Shown here: positions 26,372 to 32,945 of the stretch, in pieces
Layout: every line of letters begins with the position of its first letter
Position numbering within the stretch: the first letter of the stretch is position 1
Source of the DNA: an uncultured cyanobacterium
GTDB taxonomy: Bacteria > Cyanobacteriota > Cyanobacteriia > PCC-6307 > Cyanobiaceae
Direction: 5' to 3'
NCBI GenBank assembly: GCA_903856805.1
Contig: CAIOCZ010000167.1
Span: 1-32,945, forward strand
DNA length: 32,945 nt
Notes under the pieces: model-generated
Databases searched by the model: none
What the model was told of the DNA's origin: nothing
What the model saw: the letters and a program-made list of their open reading frames with translations, nothing else
Translations under genes and position numbers: made by a program

Positions 26372-27865
26372 TCAGGCCGGTGCCCCTTGGCGCACCCACT
26401 CCACCAGGGTGCGAACCCCGAAGCCGGTGGCCCCGGCAGGATCCAGGCCCCGTCCCTTGTCACTCCAGACGGTGCCGGCGATATCCAGGTGAGCCCAGGC
26501 CAAGCCTTTGGTCACGAACTCCTGCAGGAACAGGGCTGCGGTGATCGAGCCACCGGGCCGCGGACCGGTATTTTTCATGTCGGCCAGCTGGCTTTTGAGG
26601 CCATCTTTGTAGGAGCGGCGTAGGGGCATCCGCCAGAGGCTTTCTCCGCCGGCTTCGGCGGCGGTGATCAGGGCCTCGGCCAGCTCGTCGCTGGGACTCC
26701 AGAGGCCGGCGACCTCGTCGCCCAGGGCGATCAGGCAGGCGCCGGTGAGGGTGGCGAGGTCAACCACGGCATCAGGCTCCAGCCGACAGGCGTACACCAG
26801 GGCATCCGCCAGGGTGAGGCGTCCCTCAGCGTCGGTGTTGTTGATCTCGATCGTCTTGCCGTTGGAGGCGGTGACGATGGCGCCGGGTTGGATGGCCCCG
26901 CCGCTGATCATGTTGTCGCAGCTAGCCACGATCACGTGCACCTCTAAGTCCGAGGGACGCAGCTCGGCCAGGGCGCGGGCAGCCCCCAGCACGGCGGCGC
27001 TGCCGCCCATGTCGTACTTCATCATCTCAATCTGGCCACCCGCCACCTTGAGGTTGTACCCGCCGGAATCAAAGGTGAGGCCCTTGCCCACCAGGGCCAC
27101 CCGCCGGCTGACCACTCCCCGGGCGGGGAGGGTGAGGTGGAGAAATTTGGGGGGGAGATCGGAGCCCTGGGCCACGGCCAGATAGGCCCCCATGCCCAGT
27201 TGCGCACAGTCGTCCCGCTCCAGCACCTTCAGCTCCAGCTGGAAGTCGGCGGCGAGGGTGGCCGCCGCCTCCGCCAGGTAGTGGGGCGTGGCCACGTTGG
27301 GGGGGGCGGCCACCAGCGCACGGGCCAGTTCCACCCCGGCGCAGATCGCCGCCGCCTGTTCCAGGCCGGCGTTGGCGCTCTCCGCCAACCCCAGCAGGGT
27401 CACCTGCTCCGGCTGGCGCAGCGGATCGGCCTCGCTGCGGAACCGTTGATCGCTGTACAGGCTGAGGCGCACCGCTTCGGCCATCGCCATTGCGGAGCCT
27501 CGCGGTTCGAGGTCATCCACAGGCAACCACAGCCCCAGATGGCGGCTGCCGGCCTGGGCCGCCGCCCGGGCGGCGCTGGCGGCCGCCTGGCGCAGGGCGG
27601 TTCCATGGAAGTCGGACGGCTCGCCAAGACCCACCAGCACCAGGCAGGCGGGTTGGGCATTCAGCCGTTCCAGCACCACGGTTTCGCCCGGTTTGCCCTG
27701 GAAGCGGCGCCGCTCGAGTTGGACCTGCAGATCGTCGCCAATCAGGCGGATCAGCTCACCACGAACTGGATGGTCCGTGTCCTGGAACAGTCCCACGGCC
27801 AGGGTGTCGCCACTCCAGCTCTCGAGCAGGTTGTCAGGGTCGGCGGGCGTGCAGCGAAACTCCAT
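26372..27865 (-). CDS. pepA: Leucyl aminopeptidase (M17 family)
   Basis: PepA removes N-terminal amino acids from peptides in the cytoplasm with two metal ions. The 497-residue product has an alanine-rich N-terminal domain and the M17 core: KGLTFDSGGYNLK (metal and catalytic lysine), MKYDMGG, the signature NTDAEGRL at about residue 340, and DLATLTGAC. The ATG at 27865 gives MEFRCTPADP and matches the normal length (about 490); the frame is open 32 codons further upstream but that part looks non-coding. The gene follows the GIY-YIG gene on the same strand after 62 bases. Confidence 0.94.
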   Translation of the reverse strand: MEFRCTPADPDNLLESWSGDTLAVGLFQDTDHPVRGELIRLIGDDLQVQLERRRFQGKPGETVVLERLNAQPACLVLVGLGEPSDFHGTALRQAAASAARAAAQAGSRHLGLWLPVDDLEPRGSAMAMAEAVRLSLYSDQRFRSEADPLRQPEQVTLLGLAESANAGLEQAAAICAGVELARALVAAPPNVATPHYLAEAAATLAADFQLELKVLERDDCAQLGMGAYLAVAQGSDLPPKFLHLTLPARGVVSRRVALVGKGLTFDSGGYNLKVAGGQIEMMKYDMGGSAAVLGAARALAELRPSDLEVHVIVASCDNMISGGAIQPGAIVTASNGKTIEINNTDAEGRLTLADALVYACRLEPDAVVDLATLTGACLIALGDEVAGLWSPSDELAEALITAAEAGGESLWRMPLRRSYKDGLKSQLADMKNTGPRPGGSITAALFLQEFVTKGLAWAHLDIAGTVWSDKGRGLDPAGATGFGVRTLVEWVRQGAPA

Positions 27866-27927
27866 GATCCCGGTCGTGGCGCGGGTCTTGATCGTAGCGA
27901 TGCCGCGCTGGTTCCCCCCCGGCAGCG

Positions 27928-28539
27928 TCAGTCGGTGTCGGCGGTGAAGGGGGTGGCCCACCGCTCACGGGTTTCCTTGTTGAAGGGCGGTTGCCAGTGC
28001 TGGATCAGGGCCTGTTCCAGGGCCCGCCGTGCCCGCGCGGCGGTGGGCACGTCGGACCAGAAGCGAATCGTTAGCTGGGATGGCAGGCCCACCCGGGCCA
28101 GGGCTTCGCCGTAGGCCGCCAGGTAGCTCTTGCAGTCGTGGGCCCCCTTCCAGCGGCGGTCGGCCCGGCCGGTTTCGCCCACGTAGAGCAGCAGCGGTTC
28201 AGCCAGGTGGGGGGGGTGATCGACCACGAAATAGAGCGCGGCCCCCTGCTGTGGTGCGCTGGGCCAACGCCAGAAGTTGAGGTTCTGGGGGGTCAGGGCC
28301 AGGGGATCGCAGCTACTGGCCAGGGGGGCGTTGCGCTGGGAATCGCCCAGCAGGAAGAGTTGCCCCCCCTCGGCGCCGTGGCGGGCCGCGGCCCGTAGGG
28401 CCGCCTGGTGGTCGGCCACCCGACCCTGCCAGGACTGGAGCAGGCCGACGCTGAGTTCGGGGCCGGCCTGCTCCAGGGTGGAGCCGGTACCCAGGGCGGC
28501 GGAGAACAGATCGGGTTGGTGGGGCGAGGCCATCGGCAT
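27928..28539 (-). CDS. GIY-YIG nuclease-like protein
   Basis: This 203-residue protein carries a C-terminal GIY-YIG-type domain. The motifs are ALYFVV (GIY position), LLLYVGET (YIG position), a conserved arginine in RRWKGAHDCKSY, a glutamate in RRALEQALIQHW, and an asparagine in PFNKE, so all catalytic positions appear present. The N-terminal ~100 residues are uncharacterised (motif QPDLFSAALG at the start). GIY-YIG enzymes cut DNA in repair, restriction and homing; the target here is unknown. The ATG at 28539 forms a TGATG overlap with the stop of the upstream HhH gene; a second ATG at 28533 is possible. Nearly identical strand order suggests an HhH-nuclease operon. Confidence 0.75.
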   Translation of the reverse strand: MPMASPHQPDLFSAALGTGSTLEQAGPELSVGLLQSWQGRVADHQAALRAAARHGAEGGQLFLLGDSQRNAPLASSCDPLALTPQNLNFWRWPSAPQQGAALYFVVDHPPHLAEPLLLYVGETGRADRRWKGAHDCKSYLAAYGEALARVGLPSQLTIRFWSDVPTAARARRALEQALIQHWQPPFNKETRERWATPFTADTD

Positions 28540-29213
28540 CAGCTCCGCCGCCCGGCGGATCGGGGCAGGTCCGGGCCCGGCGCACCCTCCCCAAAGCACA
28601 CCCGGCCGATCAGGCTCTCCACCAGGGCCGGCGGCAGCTGCAGGCGCTGTTGCAGCTCGGCCAGGTCACGGAAGGGGCCCCGCTGCCGCTCGCGCAGCAG
28701 CCGTTTTAGCCGTTCCCCAGCCAGCTCCGGCTGCTGTCGCGCAATGGCGTCGCCGCTGGCCCGATTGAGGTCGAGGGGAAGGGGGCCGCGGCCGCTGGCG
28801 TCGGCATACCAGCGAAATTCGAGCAGCGGTAGCCAGGTGGCCAGGGTGGCGGCATCGAGTTGGAGCAGCCGTTGGAGATCCTCCGGCCCACTGAGTTGCA
28901 CGCCGCCAGCCTGGAGTCGCACCAGCAGGTCCACCTGGTTCGGTTGGCAGCCGGGCAGTCGTAACCAATCGGCGGCGGTGGCCCGGTTGACGTCCAGGCG
29001 CCAGCCGAGGGCGGCGGCCTGGCGCACCTCCGCCGAGGAGCGCAGGCGCAGGCCGGGGTTCTGGCGCAGCTTGAGGGCCAGCAGCTCCTGATTCAGTCGC
29101 TCCTGTTCCGCCAGCTCCGGATCAGGAGCCGGAGCTGAAGCTGGGGCAGGGATCTGGCCAGTGGCGATCAGGAGTCGGCGGGCAAGGGGATCCAACCAGT
29201 GGCGCTTGGCCAT
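28539..29213 (-). CDS. Tandem helix-hairpin-helix (ComEA-like) DNA-binding protein
   Basis: This 224-residue soluble protein contains two HhH-like modules. The first is around residues 73-130 (DVNRATAADWLRLPGCQPNQV...LVRLQAGG). The second is around 147-205 (DLNRASGDAIARQQPELAGERLKRLL), both starting with the DLNRA/DVNRA turn typical of ComEA-type modules. The N-terminus is charged and has no signal peptide, unlike secreted ComEA, so it probably acts in the cytoplasm on DNA. A linker rich in P and A lies at 20-32. Its stop overlaps the start of the GIY-YIG gene by one base, which implies coupled production of the two proteins. Confidence 0.7.
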   Translation of the reverse strand: MAKRHWLDPLARRLLIATGQIPAPASAPAPDPELAEQERLNQELLALKLRQNPGLRLRSSAEVRQAAALGWRLDVNRATAADWLRLPGCQPNQVDLLVRLQAGGVQLSGPEDLQRLLQLDAATLATWLPLLEFRWYADASGRGPLPLDLNRASGDAIARQQPELAGERLKRLLRERQRGPFRDLAELQQRLQLPPALVESLIGRVCFGEGAPGPDLPRSAGRRS

Positions 29214-29258
29214 GGCGGCCCACTCCGTGGCAGAACGGGCCTGAAGTTAGCGGTCCGC

Positions 29259-29966
29259 TCAGGGGTCGGGCCAGTCGACCAGCCCCAGGCGCAGTCCGGT
29301 CACGGCCGCATGGGTGCGGTCCCGGGCCTGCAGTTTGCGCAACACCTGCCGGCTGTGGCTCTTCACGGTTTCCAACGACACCTGCAGGTGGGTAGCGATC
29401 TCCTGATTGGTATCGCCCCGCACGATGCCGCTCAGCACCTCGGTTTCCCTGCTGCTGAGCGGTTCGAACCCCGTGGGGATCGGATCGGCCTGGAGGGTTC
29501 GGAAGTTTTCGATCAGGGTGCGGTCGATGTAGATACCGCCGCCACAAACGCAACGGATCGCGGCAACGCCGGTGCCCAAGCCCATGCGGGCTTCCAGCAT
29601 CACCCCGTCGCAACCGGCCTGGATGGCGGCTCGCAGGCGCGCCGTGCGGTCGGGGCGGGTCACCAGCAGCAGGGTGCGCACCGACGGGAAGCGGCGTTTC
29701 ACCTGGATCACCAGATTCACTCCACAGCCTTCTTCCAGCTGGTCGCTGACATAGAGAAAGTGGGGTTGCAACCGCTCCACCAGGGCCAGTCCTTCGGTCT
29801 CCGTGGTGCAGGCTCCCCGCAACCAGACGGCTTCTCCCTGCCAGCCCAGGCTCATGCTGATCAGGGCGCGACTGCCGAGACAGAGCACCGTGCTTAGGCC
29901 CCGGGTGAGCTCAAAGACGGCGCTGTTGTTGGAACGGATCTGGGCGAGATGGGGGGTGAAATCCAC
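29259..29966 (-). CDS. LuxR-family regulator with a degenerate receiver domain
   Basis: The C-terminus has a LuxR/NarL helix-turn-helix: LSSRETEVLSGIVRGDTNQEIATHL then VSLETVKSHSRQVLRKLQARDRT. The N-terminal part has the alpha/beta pattern of a receiver, with an aspartate at the expected site (PHFLYVSDQ) and a conserved T (LLLVTRPD). However, the acidic pair at strand 1 (VLCLGS) and the usual lysine (GVMLEA) are missing, so normal phosphorylation is doubtful. The start is uncertain: the GTG at 29966 gives 235 residues, and an in-frame GTG at 30095 gives 278. No good ribosome binding site favours either. It is divergent from the DUF1825 gene. Target genes are unknown. Confidence 0.75.
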   Translation of the reverse strand: MDFTPHLAQIRSNNSAVFELTRGLSTVLCLGSRALISMSLGWQGEAVWLRGACTTETEGLALVERLQPHFLYVSDQLEEGCGVNLVIQVKRRFPSVRTLLLVTRPDRTARLRAAIQAGCDGVMLEARMGLGTGVAAIRCVCGGGIYIDRTLIENFRTLQADPIPTGFEPLSSRETEVLSGIVRGDTNQEIATHLQVSLETVKSHSRQVLRKLQARDRTHAAVTGLRLGLVDWPDP

Positions 29967-30106
29967 GGGTGCGTGGCGGAATGGGGGCGTCGGGGAGAAA
30001 CGGGAGCTGGCGGTTGGGGCGGATACGTGGATCCGCACTTCCGATTGCGGCGACCTCTCAGCAGAATCATTCCACTGCTTCAGTTCAGTCCGCACCGTTG
30101 TTCGCC

Positions 30107-30430
30107 ATGGCCTTTTTCGAATCCGAGATCGTCCAAGAGGAGGCCCAACGATTGTTTGGGGACTACCAGCAGTTGATGCAACTCGGCAGCGAGTACGGCA
30201 AGTTCGACCTTGAGGGCAAGAAGCTCTACATCGAACGCATGGAAACCATGATGGAACGCTATCAGGTGTTCATGAAGCGTTTTGAGCTGTCCGATGATTT
30301 CCAGGCCAAGGTCACCGTGGAACAGCTGCGCACCCAGTTGGGCCAGTTTGGTCTCACTCCGGAAACGATGTTTCAGCAGATGCACCAGACCCTGGAGCGG
30401 ATGAAGGGTCAGCTGGAGGGCGCCACCTGA
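30107..30430 (+). CDS. DUF1825 family protein
   Basis: This is a 107-residue cytoplasmic, mostly helical protein with the family pattern [20 protein letters not shown], then [26 protein letters not shown]. It is rich in M, E and Q, and ends [18 protein letters not shown]1825 is a conserved cyanobacterial family without known function. The start ATG at 30107 begins directly with the conserved [11 protein letters not shown] motif. It may share a divergent promoter region (29967-30106) with the LuxR-type regulator. tyrS follows in the same direction after 68 bases. Confidence 0.85.
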   Translation: MAFFESEIVQEEAQRLFGDYQQLMQLGSEYGKFDLEGKKLYIERMETMMERYQVFMKRFELSDDFQAKVTVEQLRTQLGQFGLTPETMFQQMHQTLERMKGQLEGAT

Positions 30431-30498
30431 GGGCCGCCGCTTCCCAAGGGCTTCCGGTTGACTGCTTACGATCGCGGCTTGATGGTGGAGTGGGCTCG

Positions 30499-31800
30499 GT
30501 GACGGCAGCGCAACAGAGCCAGCCCGGCCCGGCCGATGGGGCTGATCTCCCTGTCTGGCTGAGCCGGGGCCTCGCCGATCTGTTCCCGTCCGCCACTGCG
30601 CCGGAGGTGGCTACCAATCCCGACCAGGCCCTCGCCGCCCGCCTCGCTGAGGCCGAGGGTGGCGGCCGACCGCTACGGGTGAAACTCGGCATCGACCCCA
30701 CCGGCTCCGACATTCACCTCGGCCACTCGATCCTGTTTCGCAAGCTGCGCGCCTTCCAGGATGCGGGCCACACGGCCGTGCTGATCATCGGCGATTTCAC
30801 CGCCCGCATCGGCGACCCCACTGGCAAGAGCGCCACCCGGGTGCAGCTCAGTGCCGCCGAGGTTGAGGCCAATGCCGAAACCTATCTGGTGCAGCTGGGT
30901 CTAGGCCAGGACCCGGCCCTGGCCCTGTTGGATTTCGAGACCACCGGCCGCCTGGAGGTGCGGCGCAACAGCGAATGGCTGGCGGGCATGGATCTGCCGG
31001 CGGTCATCGACCTACTTGGGACCAGCACGGTGGGGCAGATGCTGGCCAAGGAGGACTTCGCCAATCGCTATGGCACGGGGACGCCGATTTCCCTGCACGA
31101 ATTTCTCTATCCGCTGTTGCAGGGTTACGACTCGGTGGCGATCCAGGCCGACGTGGAACTGGGCGGCACTGATCAGAAGTTCAATGTGGCCATGGGCCGC
31201 GACCTGCAGCGCCACCATGGCCAGCGCCCCCAGTTCGGCCTGCTGCTGCCGATTCTGCCGGGGCTGGATGGGGTGCAGAAGATGAGCAAGAGCCTGGGCA
31301 ACACCGTGGGCCTCAGCGAGGATCCGCTCTCGATGTATTCCAAGCTGGAGAAGGTGCCCGATGCAGTGGTAAATGACTACCTCACCCTGCTGACCGATCT
31401 GGACCTGGCGACGCTGCCGGCCAACCCCCGGGAACGCCAGAAGGCGATGGCCCTGGAGGTGACCCGCGGCCGCTACGGGAAGGAGAGGGCCCTGGCGGCC
31501 CAGGCTGATGCCGCCACCCTGGTGGGATCGGCGATGGGGCTTGGCGCCGCCGAGGCCGAGGTGCCTGAGGCGCCGCTGGCGGGGGTGAACTTTCCGGCCA
31601 AGGCCTTTTATCTGCTGGCGGCGGTGGGCCTCTGCGCCAGCAGCAGCGAGGCGCGGCGAGCGATCCAGGGCGGTGGCGTTCGCCTCGATGGCGAGAAGCT
31701 GGCGGACCCCAACCGTGAATTCGCCGGGCCCGAGGAGTTGGAGGGCAAGGTGCTGCAGCTCGGCAAGACGACCTTTCGTCGGTTGACGGCGGCGCCCTGA
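30499..31800 (+). CDS. tyrS: Tyrosyl-tRNA synthetase
   Basis: TyrRS charges tRNA-Tyr with tyrosine. The 433-residue product has the class I HIGH-like HLGH motif (about residue 73, [17 protein letters not shown]), the tyrosine-binding region with [26 protein letters not shown] at residues 261-265, and a C-terminal S4-like RNA-binding domain (about 370-430, [18 protein letters not shown]). The GTG at 30499 is selected because GGAG lies 8 bases upstream; another GTG at 30490 is in frame. Its stop is only 8 bases from the stop of the convergent lycopene cyclase gene. Confidence 0.94.
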   Translation: MTAAQQSQPGPADGADLPVWLSRGLADLFPSATAPEVATNPDQALAARLAEAEGGGRPLRVKLGIDPTGSDIHLGHSILFRKLRAFQDAGHTAVLIIGDFTARIGDPTGKSATRVQLSAAEVEANAETYLVQLGLGQDPALALLDFETTGRLEVRRNSEWLAGMDLPAVIDLLGTSTVGQMLAKEDFANRYGTGTPISLHEFLYPLLQGYDSVAIQADVELGGTDQKFNVAMGRDLQRHHGQRPQFGLLLPILPGLDGVQKMSKSLGNTVGLSEDPLSMYSKLEKVPDAVVNDYLTLLTDLDLATLPANPRERQKAMALEVTRGRYGKERALAAQADAATLVGSAMGLGAAEAEVPEAPLAGVNFPAKAFYLLAAVGLCASSSEARRAIQGGGVRLDGEKLADPNREFAGPEELEGKVLQLGKTTFRRLTAAP

Positions 31801-31808
31801 CGCCGGTT

Positions 31809-32945
31809 TCAGCTTGGGTTGCGATCCATCACCAGCAGCCGTCCGAGCAGGGACAGTTCCCGGTCCCGGGGCAGCACCAGCCCCAGACGCACAGGGGCGG
31901 GGGCCGTGGCAAACAGCTGCAGCATCGCGGCAAGCAACTCCGGCACACTGAGCGTATTAGTCAAGAAGCCATACCACTGGGCTTCCGGCAGGGCGAAGAA
32001 GCTGGCGAAGAACTGACGTAACTGCGCCTCGGGGAACCGCATCAGTTTCTCCAGGCCGAAGCGATAGAGCGCATGCTTGCGGCGCAAGGGGGCCGGCCAG
32101 AGGGCCCGCCAGGCCACCGCCGCCAGCCCGGCGCCATCGAGGCTGTCGTTGGCCAGGGCCGTGGCGATCGCCGCCGCCAGAATCGGGGCCCGTCGTAGCA
32201 GGCTTCCCACCAGATAGCCCGAGGCTGGATGCACCATCGAGGCCGCACCGCCAAAGGCCAGCACCCGTTGCTCCAGGGAGGGCAGGGCCGGATTCATCGG
32301 AAACAGGCAAAATTCTTCGTGTTCCACCGCCTCCACGGCCACGTCGCGCTGAGCCAGGCGGCGCAGCAGCCGATCACGCAGCAGGTCAAAGGGCACCGCC
32401 GGGGCCATGGCCAGCGAGGTTTCCTCGACGAAGAAGCGCCCCTCGCCCAGGTCCATGGCGTAGAGGAAGGTAGGGGGCTGCTCCCGCCGTTCGGCGGCGC
32501 TGAGGTGATCGGTGCGGAAATCCATCAACACGAACTGATTCGCTTCGATCGGTGGGGCGCTGAACCGCCCCACCAGGCCGTAGGCCGCCTGGCCGGCCAC
32601 CGGGCCGTCGTCGGGGCGCTGCACGAACACCGGCCGATGGCCGCTGGCGTCGATCACCAACCGGGCCCGCAGGTCCTCGCCCAGGGCGGTGGTCACCGTG
32701 GACCCCTGGCGGTCGTGGCGGAGTGACACCGCCAGGCCCCGCCGCCACTGCACGCCGGCTGCGGTACAGGCCTCCAGCCAGTGGTGTTGAAGCGCCGCCT
32801 TATCGAACAGGCCGTAGTCATGGCCATGGTGGGTCGGCTGGTCGCCGAACCAGCTGACGCAGTGGGACCAGCGATGGGCCAACAGGTGCCCTAGGCCGAG
32901 TTCATCCACCTCGGCCCCCCAGATGCCGTAGGTGTTGGGCCAGGG
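31809..32945 (-). CDS. crtL: Lycopene cyclase, CrtL type (5' end outside window)
   Basis: The gene continues past the right edge; 379 codons up to the stop are visible. CrtL cyclases close the rings of lycopene, giving beta- or epsilon-carotene for photosynthetic membranes. The visible N-terminal part (WPNTYGIWGAEVDELGL) matches the plant/cyanobacterial CrtL motif. Later come LVIDASGHRP (the FAD/Rossmann-associated motif), the FLYAMDLGEGRFFVEETSLA segment, FPMNPALP, and FGGAASMVHPASGYLVGSLL, which are all typical. An aspartate of the N-terminal dinucleotide-binding motif would be upstream. Beta versus epsilon specificity cannot be told from sequence alone; beta is the more likely default. The convergent tyrS ends 8 bases away. 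Confidence 0.9.
   Translation of the reverse strand, partial: PWPNTYGIWGAEVDELGLGHLLAHRWSHCVSWFGDQPTHHGHDYGLFDKAALQHHWLEACTAAGVQWRRGLAVSLRHDRQGSTVTTALGEDLRARLVIDASGHRPVFVQRPDDGPVAGQAAYGLVGRFSAPPIEANQFVLMDFRTDHLSAAERREQPPTFLYAMDLGEGRFFVEETSLAMAPAVPFDLLRDRLLRRLAQRDVAVEAVEHEEFCLFPMNPALPSLEQRVLAFGGAASMVHPASGYLVGSLLRRAPILAAAIATALANDSLDGAGLAAVAWRALWPAPLRRKHALYRFGLEKLMRFPEAQLRQFFASFFALPEAQWYGFLTNTLSVPELLAAMLQLFATAPAPVRLGLVLPRDRELSLLGRLLVMDRNPS
32164..32171. repeat. HIP1 palindrome GCGATCGC
   Basis: The octamer lies within the crtL gene. Confidence 0.6.

Overview
The window looks like the chromosome of a high-GC unicellular cyanobacterium of the Synechococcus/Cyanobium (picocyanobacterial) type. The evidence is the set of lineage-typical genes: an NblS/Hik33 sensor kinase downstream of purD, a purC-omp85-lpxC-fabZ-lpxA-lpxB run, a NarM-like nitrate reductase-associated protein, a DUF1825 protein, a cyanobacterial Ski2-like helicase, DevBCA-type exporter genes and a CrtL-type lycopene cyclase. 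No rRNA, tRNA, CRISPR array, transposase or integrase was seen. Coding density is very high, with many 1-14 nt gene overlaps.

Left part (1-13.1 kb). A 951-residue secreted Calx-beta/SWM-repeat/RTX protein is followed by a possible tiny membrane protein and, convergently, a large DExH RNA helicase. After a roughly 600 bp region without a convincing gene come narM (unclear start) and an AmpG-like MFS permease. Next is a block that may work together: a second RTX protein with a long proline-rich linker, then devB-devC-devA encoding a membrane fusion protein, FtsX-like permease and ATPase. Its devC-devA portion is visibly poorer in G+C than the surroundings.

Middle part (13.1-26 kb). On the minus strand purD, nblS and a DUF4239 membrane protein form a probable operon, with purD and nblS overlapping by 4 nt. 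Divergently, an exported protein of unknown function overlaps purC by 4 nt. Then follow bamA/omp85, lpxC, fabZ, lpxA, lpxB and an exported methionine sulfoxide reductase (msrA), all tightly packed. This is an outer-membrane biogenesis operon: BamA inserts outer-membrane proteins, LpxA/C/B make the lipid A disaccharide, and FabZ supplies acyl chains.

Right part (26-32.9 kb). A small conserved-looking protein faces pepA across a perfect hairpin that can terminate both. Upstream of pepA on the minus strand lie a GIY-YIG nuclease-like gene and a helix-hairpin-helix gene that overlap by one base, an intriguing UvrC-like domain pair split over two proteins. Further on are a LuxR-type regulator with a degenerate receiver, a DUF1825 gene, tyrS, and a lycopene cyclase gene that runs off the right edge.

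The least explained items are the RTX/DevBCA neighbourhood, the GIY-YIG/HhH pair, the exported protein before purC, and the narM start region.
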